This document shows, in pieces, positions 24,284-32,670 of a DNA stretch of 51,353 nucleotides. The translations under genes and the position numbers were made by a program. Origin of the DNA: Burkholderiaceae bacterium. GTDB lineage: Bacteria > Pseudomonadota > Gammaproteobacteria > Burkholderiales > Burkholderiaceae_D. Under the pieces are notes generated by a model. It was not told where the DNA came from, made no database searches, and saw nothing but the letters and a program-made list of their open reading frames with translations. The stretch spans positions 1 through 51,353 of the forward strand of contig JARLJG010000005.1 of the NCBI GenBank assembly GCA_031291325.1, read 5' to 3'. Every line of letters starts with the position of its first letter. Position 1 is the stretch's first letter.

Positions 24284-26527
24284 TTATTCAATCGGTGCTA
24301 ACTTTAACAGCAAAATTGACACCTTTGCACCGTTTGCGTCGGTTCGATTCTGAATATCTATCCGCCCACCGTGTTCATCGATGATTTTTTTCACCAGCGC
24401 CAACCCCAATCCGGTTCCGCGCGGCTTTGACGTGATATATGGCTCGAACGCCCGCGTCAGGATTTTCTGCGAAAAACCGGGCCCGTTGTCGGCAATCGAA
24501 ATGCGCACGGCCGTGCAGATTTGATTGTTTGAACCCTTGTAACGAATCTCCTCGGTCGCTAAATCGATGCGCGCAGGATGCTGCGGATCGGTTTGATCAC
24601 TGACTGCATCTTGCGCGTTTTGCAGGAGGTTGTGTATGACCTGGCGCAATTGTGTTGCATCGCCCATCACCAGCGGCAGTTTGGGCGCCAACGCAGCCTT
24701 GATCACGTCGCCTTCGTCGTCGCCCAGATATAGGTGAAGGATTTCTTCAATCAAGGCATTTAAATCCAATGCGGATAATACAGCGGTCGGGGTTTTTGCA
24801 TATTCGCGGAAATCGTCGACCATATGTTTCATTGCTGCAACCTGGTTGACGATGGTGGCGGTGCTCTTGGTGAGCATCGCGGCGTCGGCAGGTGAAAGTT
24901 TGTCGGATAACTTCATTTGCAGGCGTTCTGCCGATAGCTGGATCGGCGTCAGCGGGTTCTTGATCTCGTGCGCAAGCCGGCGCGCCACCTCGCCCCAGGC
25001 GAAAGCGCGTTGCGCCGAAATCACGTCTGAAATATCGTCGAACACGACCAGGTAGCCGATGCCGTCGGCAACCGGCAAGCGCGAGCCGCGTGCCAACAAG
25101 GTGGTTTGGGTATCGGCATCGCCGCTTTCCTGGGCGCGCGGGATCTCGATTTGATGTTGCCAATGCGCATGCGTCTGGTTGGTTTGATCGGCGGCCGATT
25201 GCGCGCTTTGTTGCGCGAAAGCTTGGGTGATTGCAGCCGAAAAAGCCTGCAATTCGGTGATTTCTGCCAGCGGCTTGCCCAAATGGCTTTCGAATGCGTG
25301 CTGCAAAATGCGCTCAACCGACTCGTTGCAGCTTACCAGCACGAACTGGCTATCCAACACCATCACGCCGGCCGACATATTGGCCAATACCGATTCCAGG
25401 TAGGCTTTTGCGTTTTCCAGCGCAGCGCGATTTTGCTCGACCGAGGCGCGCGCATCGAATAACTGCTTGGTCATGGTGTTGAACGACTGCGTCAAGGTGC
25501 CCAATTCGTCCGAGCTGGCGATGATCGGACGCGGCGACAAATTGCCTTCGGCGACCGCCTTGGTTCCTTCGGCCAGCAATAGCAAGGGCTTGGCCAGATT
25601 GGTGGCGATCAAAAAGCCGGCGGCGATGGCGCAGAATATCGCCAACAATAAAGTCAGCGTCAAGGTCACGATATAGATTTTGCGCAGGCCGGATCGACCC
25701 AGCGAGCGTTCGTGGTACTCCCGCGAGGCGACGCTCAAGGCTTTGGTGTTGGTCGCCAGGCTGGTCGATACAGGCTGCAGCAGTTGCAGGAAGTGCGTTT
25801 GCCCCTGCACCGACAACTCGCTGCTGGACGAAGGTATCGCAACGATGACCCGCAGGCGCAGGTCGTCGCCATTGCTACCGACGCTTTCCAACGCCGAAAA
25901 GCCGCGCGTCAGCCGTGCTTGTTTGAGCATCAAATTGGTGGGCAGATCCGGCATCAGCGTATCGATCTGGCCGCCGACATTGGCGATCACCCGGCCATCT
26001 GCGGTGACGACGCTGACTTCCTGCGCCGGGTTCGATTCGTGCCATTTGGCCAATTGCGCGGTTTGCGCGGAGTCGGGCAGGTCGGAAATATCCAAAGCGA
26101 CGCTGCGGCCCTTGGCCAGCAGCTCGTTGAGTTGCGAATCGAGTGCCGCATGTCCCAGGTTCAAACCCGAATCGAGCGCCGTTTCAACGCTGACGTTGAA
26201 CCACGATTCGATCGAATGCGATACGAATTGCACCGAAACCAGGTAGATCACAGTGCCGGGGAGGATGCCGATTGCGGCGAACAAGAACACCAGGCGCGCC
26301 ATCAGCCGCGAGCCGAACTGGCGCTGGCGGAAATTCCTGTAGAGCCGAACGATCAGCGCGACAACCGAAATCAACAGCACGCCCGCGAACAACGCATTCA
26401 GACCGAATAGCCACGGATAATTCTGCTCGAACGCGGCGGAATTGTCCGAAGCGGAAACCAGGAGGAACAGCAGGATGCCGATGACGGGGCCACCCAGCAA
26501 CAGCATATACCTCAAAATTCGCCCCAC
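24284..26527 (-). CDS. ntrY: NtrY-like membrane histidine kinase
   Basis: The GTG at 26,527 is chosen because it starts GRILRYMLLLGGPVIGILLF directly after the DUF4390 stop. Open frame further upstream lies inside that gene. The product is 747 residues: three N-terminal membrane helices, a periplasmic sensor loop, another helix near residue 290 and a HAMP region (ATNLAKPLLLLAEGTKAVAE). A PAS domain follows (ESVLANMSAGVMVLDSQFVL), then HisKA (RRLAHEIKNPLTPIQLSAER) and an ATPase domain (IADNGPGFSQ, RGTGLGLALVKKIIDEHGG). NtrY kinases respond to nitrogen or redox state. Partner: the adjacent NtrX-like regulator. Confidence 0.92.
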   Translation of the reverse strand: MGRILRYMLLLGGPVIGILLFLLVSASDNSAAFEQNYPWLFGLNALFAGVLLISVVALIVRLYRNFRQRQFGSRLMARLVFLFAAIGILPGTVIYLVSVQFVSHSIESWFNVSVETALDSGLNLGHAALDSQLNELLAKGRSVALDISDLPDSAQTAQLAKWHESNPAQEVSVVTADGRVIANVGGQIDTLMPDLPTNLMLKQARLTRGFSALESVGSNGDDLRLRVIVAIPSSSSELSVQGQTHFLQLLQPVSTSLATNTKALSVASREYHERSLGRSGLRKIYIVTLTLTLLLAIFCAIAAGFLIATNLAKPLLLLAEGTKAVAEGNLSPRPIIASSDELGTLTQSFNTMTKQLFDARASVEQNRAALENAKAYLESVLANMSAGVMVLDSQFVLVSCNESVERILQHAFESHLGKPLAEITELQAFSAAITQAFAQQSAQSAADQTNQTHAHWQHQIEIPRAQESGDADTQTTLLARGSRLPVADGIGYLVVFDDISDVISAQRAFAWGEVARRLAHEIKNPLTPIQLSAERLQMKLSDKLSPADAAMLTKSTATIVNQVAAMKHMVDDFREYAKTPTAVLSALDLNALIEEILHLYLGDDEGDVIKAALAPKLPLVMGDATQLRQVIHNLLQNAQDAVSDQTDPQHPARIDLATEEIRYKGSNNQICTAVRISIADNGPGFSQKILTRAFEPYITSKPRGTGLGLALVKKIIDEHGGRIDIQNRTDANGAKVSILLLKLAPIE

Positions 26528-26529
26528 CG

Positions 26530-27120
26530 CTATTCCACCTTGAAGGGAAAGTTTTTCCAGTCGGAGGCAAGCCGCCAATCGCTATTGTTATAGGAAATGA
26601 TATGAATCGGCGCGGAAACATAGTCCAGGTCGAGCCGCATGCGCAACGCCACGTTATACGTGGTGCCGGACTTGAGCGCGCTGCGCTCGGCCACCACCCA
26701 TCGGCTGGGTCGGCGCAGCACGGCCAGCGCTTCCTCCAGCGTATGGAAGCTGCGCTGGATGCCGCCGATCACCGAGGCTTGAAATTCATTGGTCAGCAAG
26801 TTCTTGGAAATGGTGACAGTCCTTTGCGCACTGATTGCCGTTTCGTCGAACCACCACCAGCGCGGGCGCGTCATCTCGACTTGCGTGGTGAAATACAGCG
26901 GAATGCCGTGATTGATCGCATCTTCGAGCGTGCGATTCAATTCGAAGGAAAAAGTGGCGGACAGTCGATAACCCTCGTCCGAACTTTCCAGATGCGCCTG
27001 GGCAATGTCGATCCCTTCGGACGCGCAGGCGCAAACGTGCACAAACGACAACGCCAAGAACAACGCTGCCAGCAAGCCGCGATGGAAAGAAAGAAAAATT
27101 CGTCGTGTCACGCGTGCCAA
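26530..27120 (-). CDS. DUF4390 exported protein
   Basis: Protein of 196 residues with an N-terminal signal (RRIFLSFHRGLLAALFLALS then FVHVCACA). The mature domain is beta-rich: LSATFSFELNRTLEDAINHG, IPLYFTTQVEMTRPRWWWFD and RLDLDYVSAPIHIISYNNSD, the DUF4390 pattern. The reported start is TTG; a GTG three codons in (27,111) is equally likely. It sits between rsmB and ntrY, an order I know from betaproteobacteria, and may act in the same periplasmic sensing pathway as NtrY, though no function is established. A 200-bp gap separates it from rsmB. Confidence 0.82.
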   Translation of the reverse strand: MARVTRRIFLSFHRGLLAALFLALSFVHVCACASEGIDIAQAHLESSDEGYRLSATFSFELNRTLEDAINHGIPLYFTTQVEMTRPRWWWFDETAISAQRTVTISKNLLTNEFQASVIGGIQRSFHTLEEALAVLRRPSRWVVAERSALKSGTTYNVALRMRLDLDYVSAPIHIISYNNSDWRLASDWKNFPFKVE

Positions 27121-27321
27121 AATGCGGATTGCATCCGCTTCAAAAGGTTAGTCGACGCGGCACTTCAAGTCCCGCAGATCCAAGGGTCGAGCCGCTATTA
27201 GACCAGTTTTGCGGTCAATTTCCGCATTTTTTCGGTGCATAGTGCGGAAAAACGATGCAAATTATGGTTTTTGGCAACAAAACCCGATCGATTTGGATTG
27301 CCCAGGCTGCGCAAAGTTCGC

Positions 27322-28638
27322 TTATTCAGGTGCCTTTTGGAACAGTGCATAAAACAAACCATCGCGATCATACAGGGTGTTGGCGGTGGGGAGCAATTGG
27401 CCGGGCGCCGGCAAGCGGATCGCCTGGTTACGCACGGCAAATGCGGCCGCCTGTGCTTCCGATTCCTGCGGCCAAAGCGAGCAGGTGACGAACAATAACT
27501 TGCCGCCCGGGCGCAACATGGACCATAAGTTGTCGAGAATACCTTGCGCGACCTTGGCCAATTGGCCGGCGTCGGCCTTGCGGCGCAGCCAGCGGATATC
27601 GGGGTGACGGCGCACGATGCCGGATGCGGTGCAGGGAACATCGGCCAGAATGCGGTCGAAGGCACGCCCATCCCACCAATCCCGCGCGCCGGCATCGCCC
27701 ACCTTCAATTCCGCATGAAGTTGCAATCTTTGCAAATTTTCATCGATGCGCGGTAAACGCCGGCTGTCGCTGTCGAGCGCCAGCAAATCGACATCCGCGC
27801 ATTCGAGTATATGGCCGGTCTTGCCGCCCGGCGCGGCGCAGGCGTCCAACACCCGCATGCCGGCTTGCAGATCGAGCAAGGGCGCGGCCAATTGCGCGGC
27901 CGCGTCTTGCACCGACACCTGACCCTGTTCGAATCCGGGAATCCGGTTGACCGGCACTGCCTGCGCCAAGCGCAGCGCAAACGGGCCGACTTGCGTGGCG
28001 GCGATGCCTTGTTCGGACAGCGAATGCAAATAATCGGCGACCGCGATCTTGCGGCAATTCACGCGTAAAGTAAGCGGCGGCAGCGCATTGCCGGCGGCGA
28101 GGATGGCTTGCCAGTCGCCGGGATAGGTCGATTTGATCGCGTCGATCCACCAGGCCGGGTAATTCCATTGCGCCACCGGGTTGTGCAATACCTGTTGCAG
28201 CAGCGCCTCGCGTTCGCGCAGGAAGCGTCGCAGCACCGCGTTGACCATGCCTTTGGCATGCGCGATCGACAAGTCCGACGCGGCTGCCGTCACCGCTTGA
28301 TCGACCACCGTGAATGCATTGTATGGCGCATCTGCCGCCGGCACGTCGGGGTCCGAGATCAGCGCCAGCGCGCAGCAGAGCAAGCCGTGCAACAGCGCAG
28401 GTTCGGGCGCCTTGGAGGTCATCGCCGCCAGCAGCGCTTCGGCCCGACCCAGATGGCGCATCGCGCGATAAGAGATATCCTGGATCGCGCCGCGCGCTTG
28501 CGCCGGGGCCGCGCTCGCGGCAAATATCCGCGCTAGCGCTTGCGGCAGTGCCGCGCCTGATTTTACGGCAGCCACCGCTTGCGCGGCGCCATGCAGGCAA
28601 AAAGCAAGTGAATCGGTCTTCAAAGATGCGTTAGACAT
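27322..28638 (-). CDS. rsmB: 16S rRNA (cytosine-967-C5)-methyltransferase RsmB
   Basis: Protein of 438 residues. The N-terminal NusB-like RNA-binding domain is at about 1-140 (AFTVVDQAVTAAASDLSIAH, MVNAVLRRFLRER). The C-terminal SAM domain shows VLDACAAPGGKTGHILECAD, ILADVPCTASGIVRRHPDIR with the catalytic-release Cys, and FVTCSLWPQESEAQ with the second Cys. This is the two-cysteine m5C RNA methyltransferase mechanism. Family length is 430-440. It heads the rsmB-DUF4390-ntrY-response regulator cluster. Confidence 0.95.
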   Translation of the reverse strand: MSNASLKTDSLAFCLHGAAQAVAAVKSGAALPQALARIFAASAAPAQARGAIQDISYRAMRHLGRAEALLAAMTSKAPEPALLHGLLCCALALISDPDVPAADAPYNAFTVVDQAVTAAASDLSIAHAKGMVNAVLRRFLREREALLQQVLHNPVAQWNYPAWWIDAIKSTYPGDWQAILAAGNALPPLTLRVNCRKIAVADYLHSLSEQGIAATQVGPFALRLAQAVPVNRIPGFEQGQVSVQDAAAQLAAPLLDLQAGMRVLDACAAPGGKTGHILECADVDLLALDSDSRRLPRIDENLQRLQLHAELKVGDAGARDWWDGRAFDRILADVPCTASGIVRRHPDIRWLRRKADAGQLAKVAQGILDNLWSMLRPGGKLLFVTCSLWPQESEAQAAAFAVRNQAIRLPAPGQLLPTANTLYDRDGLFYALFQKAPE

Positions 28639-28731
28639 TTAATAATAGGAGCGGTCACCGCTGCACAAAGCGAAAGGAGGGATTGTACCGGGCGGGGAGT
28701 CGATGCGCGGTCGACCCCATAAATTTCAGTG

Positions 28732-28758
28732 AATCCCGCCGACGCAGCGTTGGCGGGG
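28732..28758 (+). terminator. GC-rich hairpin between hydrolase and rsmB
   Basis: AATCCCGCC and GGCGGGGATT pair around a short loop, with one bulged base, and TTTT follows on the plus strand. It lies just past the stop of the minus-strand hydrolase, so it probably ends that transcript, although the T run is on the other strand. A bidirectional or weak terminator. Confidence 0.35.
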
Positions 28759-28761
28759 ATT

Positions 28762-29589
28762 TTAATGTTGTAACAGCCAGTTCTCGACGTCGTCGAAAAC
28801 GTCTTTGGCGTCGATCTCGTTGAATATCTCGTGATAGTGCTGCGGATAAACATGGATGGTTCCGACGCCGTCGGTCAATCGAGCATAAAACGCCTGACTG
28901 CCGCTGGAATCGACGATGTGGTCGTCGCCGGCGATCACCAGCAAGGTCGGCACGGCGAGTTCGGGCGCTTTGGCCTGCGCAATTTCGATCGACTTCAGCA
29001 TGAAACTCAATAGGCGGGCGCTGATTTTTGAATGGACCAATGGATCCTTCGCGTAGGCGTCGACCACTTTTTGATCGTGCGACAAGAAACCTTGCTCCAG
29101 CCCGTTCGGCAGCCCCAGTCCGGGTGCGACGGCGCTGAGGATCTTGAACAAGATCTTTTGCACCGGGTTTAGCGCGATAGTGAGCGCTGGCGACGATAAA
29201 ATCAAGCCGCGCAGCGGCGACTGCGCTTCCACCGCGAAGCGCGCCGCGACCAGGCCGCCCATGCTGTGCCCAAGCAGGAACGGCGTGCCGCCGAGCTGCT
29301 GCGCGAAATCGTCGAACACCATCTTGGCGTCTTGCAGCAGGCAATCGTCGTTCGGAACGTCGCCGCGCGGACCGCCGGAACGACCATGTCCGCGATGGTC
29401 GTAGGCGCGAACCGTGAAACCCAGATCGTTGAAAAAGCGCGCCACGTGCTGGTAACGCGCACAATGCTCACCCAGTCCGTGCATGACGACAATGCCGCCG
29501 CGCGGCGTGATGTTCGACTCCGGGCGCCAATCTGTGACAAAGATAACCGTGCCATCGGCTGCCTTGAGTTCGCGTTCCTGGCTTTGCAT
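28762..29589 (-). CDS. Alpha/beta hydrolase, monoacylglycerol-lipase type (serine aminopeptidase S33 fold)
   Basis: The start is set at MQSQERELKAADG, 2 bp after the DUF1840 stop; the five-codon extension MGRLN is possible. The product is 275 residues. GGIVVMHGLGEHCARYQHVA is the oxyanion strand. LGFTVRAYDHRGHGRSGGPR follows, then the nucleophile elbow FLLGHSMGGLVAARFA, the acid in LLVIAGDDHIVDSSGS and His in HYHEIFNE. This set is characteristic of bacterial monoglyceride lipases and lysophospholipases. Cytoplasmic; no signal peptide. Probably co-transcribed with DUF1840. Confidence 0.88.
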   Translation of the reverse strand: MQSQERELKAADGTVIFVTDWRPESNITPRGGIVVMHGLGEHCARYQHVARFFNDLGFTVRAYDHRGHGRSGGPRGDVPNDDCLLQDAKMVFDDFAQQLGGTPFLLGHSMGGLVAARFAVEAQSPLRGLILSSPALTIALNPVQKILFKILSAVAPGLGLPNGLEQGFLSHDQKVVDAYAKDPLVHSKISARLLSFMLKSIEIAQAKAPELAVPTLLVIAGDDHIVDSSGSQAFYARLTDGVGTIHVYPQHYHEIFNEIDAKDVFDDVENWLLQH

Positions 29590-29591
29590 AT

Positions 29592-29936
29592 TTAGACGCC
29601 CCAAAGGACGTCGTAGCCGTCTTTTTGCGCGGCGCGCAGCATTTCCAGCAACGGATAGGCGCGCGTCGCAAAGCTGACGTATTGCGACGCCTCGTGGTCG
29701 TGATCGTCGTCCAGCTCTCCGGGGTGGGCAACCACGTCGCGCTTGACTTCTTCGGTCGTCGGGTGCACCTTGCTTTCAGCAATCACCACTTCGAGCTTGG
29801 CGACCGCATTGGCGGCCTCCGCAGCGGTAATCACGCCGCGCTGGACATCTTTGCCGATCAATTCGAGCAGCGGTCTGGCGTGTTCTTTATACATCACCAC
29901 TTCGGCTGCAGCTTTCGATTTAAAGGTAACTAACAT
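29592..29936 (-). CDS. DUF1840 small conserved protein
   Basis: The ATG giving MLVTFKSKAAAEVVMYKEHA is preceded by a strong AGGAGG site, which overrides the 31-codon upstream extension. The product is 114 residues: MLVTFKSKAAAEVVMY then ARPLLELIGKD, a helical centre, and RAYPLLEMLRAAQKDGYDVL at the end. This is the DUF1840 pattern common in betaproteobacteria. Function unknown. It precedes the hydrolase by 2 bp. Confidence 0.85.
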   Translation of the reverse strand: MLVTFKSKAAAEVVMYKEHARPLLELIGKDVQRGVITAAEAANAVAKLEVVIAESKVHPTTEEVKRDVVAHPGELDDDHDHEASQYVSFATRAYPLLEMLRAAQKDGYDVLWGV

Positions 29937-30195
29937 AGAGCCTCCTGTATTGTTTGCAACTTCGACCATAGCACGATTATGAGCGCCGGCAGTCGTTCTG
30001 GCAATGCGCTTGCGTGCATTTGGCGGCAAATGCGTTTCACGTCGCGCGCCGCCGCCGGCGACTCGGCGCTGACCTGGCGCAACGCGCGCGAGGCAGGATG
30101 TGGCGACTTCGATACATTCGCTGGCGATTGGCGTGAGGGTGTATTATGCTGAAAATTGCAATATAAAATTCTTTCGCCAAATGGCGGGAACGACT

Positions 30196-30405
30196 ATGTT
30201 GAAATTCAATTTCTCGGTTCAAACCCGTGGCGGCTCCAAGATTGTGAGCGTGGTGATCGCCGGCCAGGATCAGGCCGACGCCGAACGCAAATTGCGCCAA
30301 ATGTACCGCGATTGCCAGGTCTTGAGTGTGGAAACCAAGGACATCGTGGAAAAGCAGCGGCAGGCGGCCTCGTTCGAGGACATCATATCGATTATCTCGA
30401 AATAG
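30196..30405 (+). CDS. Small unknown protein
   Basis: The start is placed at MLKFNFSVQTRGGSKIVSVV, giving 69 residues; an in-frame ATG five codons earlier (MAGTT) is possible. The sequence has strand-strand-helix character with DQADAERKLRQMYRDCQVLS and ends DIISIISK. No family name known to me. It is convergent with the ParA-like gene (34 bp between ends). Upstream lies about 260 bp shared with DUF1840, without a recognised site. Confidence 0.6.
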   Translation: MLKFNFSVQTRGGSKIVSVVIAGQDQADAERKLRQMYRDCQVLSVETKDIVEKQRQAASFEDIISIISK

Positions 30406-30439
30406 GCGCTTGAATTGCGCAGAATCGCCGTTCCCCGGA

Positions 30440-31207
30440 TTATTCGATAAATCCGGCAGCCAGCAGTTCTTCCAGCAATTCGTCGTAGTCGTGCGCGCCA
30501 CGGCTGTTGGGGGCGTGTTCGAACACGGTCTTGCCATACGCAGGGCTTTCCGCCAGACTGACGTTTTCCGCAATGCGCGTATGGCAGACTTCGCTGCCGA
30601 ATTGCTCTTCCACCGTGCGCAATACATCCCAGGCCATGCGCCGCCGCCCGTCGAAGCGCGTCAATAGGTAACGCCGGTTCACACGATGTTTGAGAACCGG
30701 CTCCAGCGCGTTGAGCGTCTTGGCGATTTGCAGCGCGCCCTTGAACGACAAATAGTCGGCTGAAATCGGCACGATGACGCAATCGCTGGCGAAAATCGCG
30801 TTCAAGGTGAGCACGCTGACCAGGGGCGAGCAGTCGATCAGCAAGGGTTGGCCGTCGCGCGCCAGCTTTTCCCCGCGCAAGGCGGCATTGAGGCGATTGA
30901 CCACATTGTAGCCTTTGCCGTAGAGCGAATCGACCTTCGATAATTCCATATGCGACGGAATCAGGTCGATGCCGTTTTGAGCGTGCTGCAACAATTCGCG
31001 CAGCGGACGGTTGCGCTGAAACAGGCTGAGCACGGTGTCGTCGCCGGAACCGGCCTGCACGCCGGCGATGGCGCTCAACTGTGCTTGCGGGTCGAGATCG
31101 ATCGCATAGGGTGCGCGCGCGCGACGCGCCAGCGCAGCCGCAAGATTGAGCGCCGTGGTGGTCTTGCCGACGCCGCCTTTCTGATTGAATACCGAGACGA
31201 TAGTCAT
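30440..31207 (-). CDS. ParA/MinD-family ATPase
   Basis: The start is set at MTIVSVFNQKGGVGKTTTAL, because the deviant Walker A motif opens the family; 38 upstream codons are not used. The product is 255 residues. Walker A' carries the signature lysine. IDLDPQAQLSAIAGVQ and LLIDCSPLVSVLTLNAIFAS are the switch regions, then CVIVPISADYLSFKGALQIA. It has no ParB neighbour and no origin, so this is one of the orphan ParA-like proteins that position cellular cargo rather than chromosomes. Monocistronic. Confidence 0.9.
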   Translation of the reverse strand: MTIVSVFNQKGGVGKTTTALNLAAALARRARAPYAIDLDPQAQLSAIAGVQAGSGDDTVLSLFQRNRPLRELLQHAQNGIDLIPSHMELSKVDSLYGKGYNVVNRLNAALRGEKLARDGQPLLIDCSPLVSVLTLNAIFASDCVIVPISADYLSFKGALQIAKTLNALEPVLKHRVNRRYLLTRFDGRRRMAWDVLRTVEEQFGSEVCHTRIAENVSLAESPAYGKTVFEHAPNSRGAHDYDELLEELLAAGFIE

Positions 31208-31317
31208 AGAACTGCATAGTAGCGCAGACGGGGAAAATATTGTATATCCCGCATCTGGCAGCAGCGCCGGCAACAACAATTGATGCAATGCTGCTCTTCG
31301 TGCGAGAAAGCTGATTT

Positions 31318-31545
31318 TCACGCGCCGTGGTCAGGCCCAGTACCCCGAAACACCCGCATGCCTAGAATCACGCCGGCCACCAGCAGGGTCGCGCCGGCCT
31401 CGATCGCGCCCAGCGAATAGCCGTCGTGCGCATGCGCGGCGAACGCATGCCGCACCAGCCGCGCCGAATACAATTCCACGCCTGGCAAGTGCGGACCGGC
31501 CTTGAAAGTGACGAATCCGGACTGGTGGTCGAACAGGTCAAAAAA
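31318..31545 (-). pseudogene. Relic fusing an AraC N-terminal piece to a transporter C-terminus
   Basis: One minus-strand frame, with no start codon, reads FDLFDHQSGFVTFKAGPHLP, GVELYSARLVRHAFAAHAHD and GYSLGAIEAGA. This is the cupin opening of AraC-type regulators (H-x-H-x-x-x-x-x-G-x-x-E-x-G). It passes without a stop into TLLVAGVILGMRVFRGTG, which looks like the last helix of an EamA/DMT exporter, and ends at TGA. AraC and EamA genes are frequent neighbours, so a deletion joining them in frame explains this. Its left edge overlaps the glsA 3' end by a few bases. Not expected to be functional. Confidence 0.5.
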
Positions 31546-32458
31546 TCGAGCGCGTGGTCAGCGTGGTGAAGCGTTCCAGCGCCGTCACCCCGGCCAGCGA
31601 ATTGCCGGCGGCGTCGAGTCCGGGCGACCACACGGCGATGGTCAACTCGCCCGGCACCAGCGCGACGATGCCGCCGCCGACCCCGCTCTTGGCCGGCAGC
31701 CCGACCCGATAGGCAAAATCGCCGGCAGCGTCATAGGTGCCGCAGGTGAGCATCAACGCGTTCAAGCGCTTCGACGAGCTATAGTCCAGAATGCGCGTGC
31801 CGTCCCACGGGATGCTGCCGTGATTGGACAGGAAACTGGCGGCGCGCGCCAGTTCGACGCAATTCATCGTGATCGAGCACTGGCGGCAATAGCCGTAAAT
31901 AATGTCTTCGACCGGATTGTGCAAGTTGCCGAAGTCTTTCATCAAATGCGCGATCGCGTAGTTGCGGTGCGCGGTTTGATGCTCGGAAGCCGCCACCGTG
32001 CGGTCGAAATCCAGGCCCGGCTCGCGTGCCAGCATGCGCATGAATTGCAGCAGCGCGATATCGGCCTGCACGAAGCGCGCAGCCAGGATGTCGTGGATCA
32101 CCAAGGCGCCGGCATTGATGAAGGGATTGCGCGGAATGCCCTGCTCGTACTCCAGTTGCGACAGCGAGTTGAACGGATTGCCGGAAGGTTCCCGGCCAAC
32201 GCGGCTCCAGATTTTGTCGCCTTCGCGCGAAAAGGCCAGCGCCAGCGCAAACAGCTTGGTGACGCTTTGCGTCGAAAATCGGGTATGCGCGTTGCCAGCG
32301 GTGTACGTGCGTCCATCCAGGCAATACACGGCAATGCCGAATTGCAGCGGCGACACCGCCGACAATTGCGGAATATAGTCCGCAACTTTCCCTTTCGGCA
32401 GCAGGTCTTTGACCTCTTCGCAAATCGAATCGAGGATGTGTTGGTAATTAATTGCCAT
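31538..32458 (-). CDS. glsA: Glutaminase GlsA
   Basis: Protein of 306 residues, normal length for the serine-dependent beta-lactamase-fold glutaminases. It converts glutamine to glutamate and ammonia. The active site is visible: STQSVTKLFALALAFSREGD (S-x-x-K), NPFINAGALVIHDIL, YGYCRQCSITMNC and GLPAKSGVGGGIVALVPGE. ATG start, cytoplasmic, monocistronic. It links to the nitrogen theme with glnK-amtB and the NtrY-type kinase. Confidence 0.96.
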   Translation of the reverse strand: MAINYQHILDSICEEVKDLLPKGKVADYIPQLSAVSPLQFGIAVYCLDGRTYTAGNAHTRFSTQSVTKLFALALAFSREGDKIWSRVGREPSGNPFNSLSQLEYEQGIPRNPFINAGALVIHDILAARFVQADIALLQFMRMLAREPGLDFDRTVAASEHQTAHRNYAIAHLMKDFGNLHNPVEDIIYGYCRQCSITMNCVELARAASFLSNHGSIPWDGTRILDYSSSKRLNALMLTCGTYDAAGDFAYRVGLPAKSGVGGGIVALVPGELTIAVWSPGLDAAGNSLAGVTALERFTTLTTRSIF

Positions 32459-32670
32459 TCTTGCTCATCAATCCTTGTGCACGTGACGTATCGTACCATT
32501 TGCCGCAACTATTCATGGCAAGGCTTGGGGCGCCTGTCGACTTGCGCAGAAGAAGGTGTTTTCTCGCCGCAAGTTGATACAATGCTTTTAATTCAGGAGA
32601 AGCTCTCCTCGCGGGCGAGTATTTTCTAATAATTAATCACTTATCGTCGTTCCTGTGAATCGCAAAAGCC

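Noticed and set aside
27200-27235. TGCGG..CCGCA hairpin with T run as a terminator
   Set aside because: The stem is only five pairs and it points along the plus strand, where no gene ends.
31368-31631. 87-codon minus-strand frame
   Set aside because: Cys/Arg/Trp-rich shadow of the AraC relic and the glsA end.
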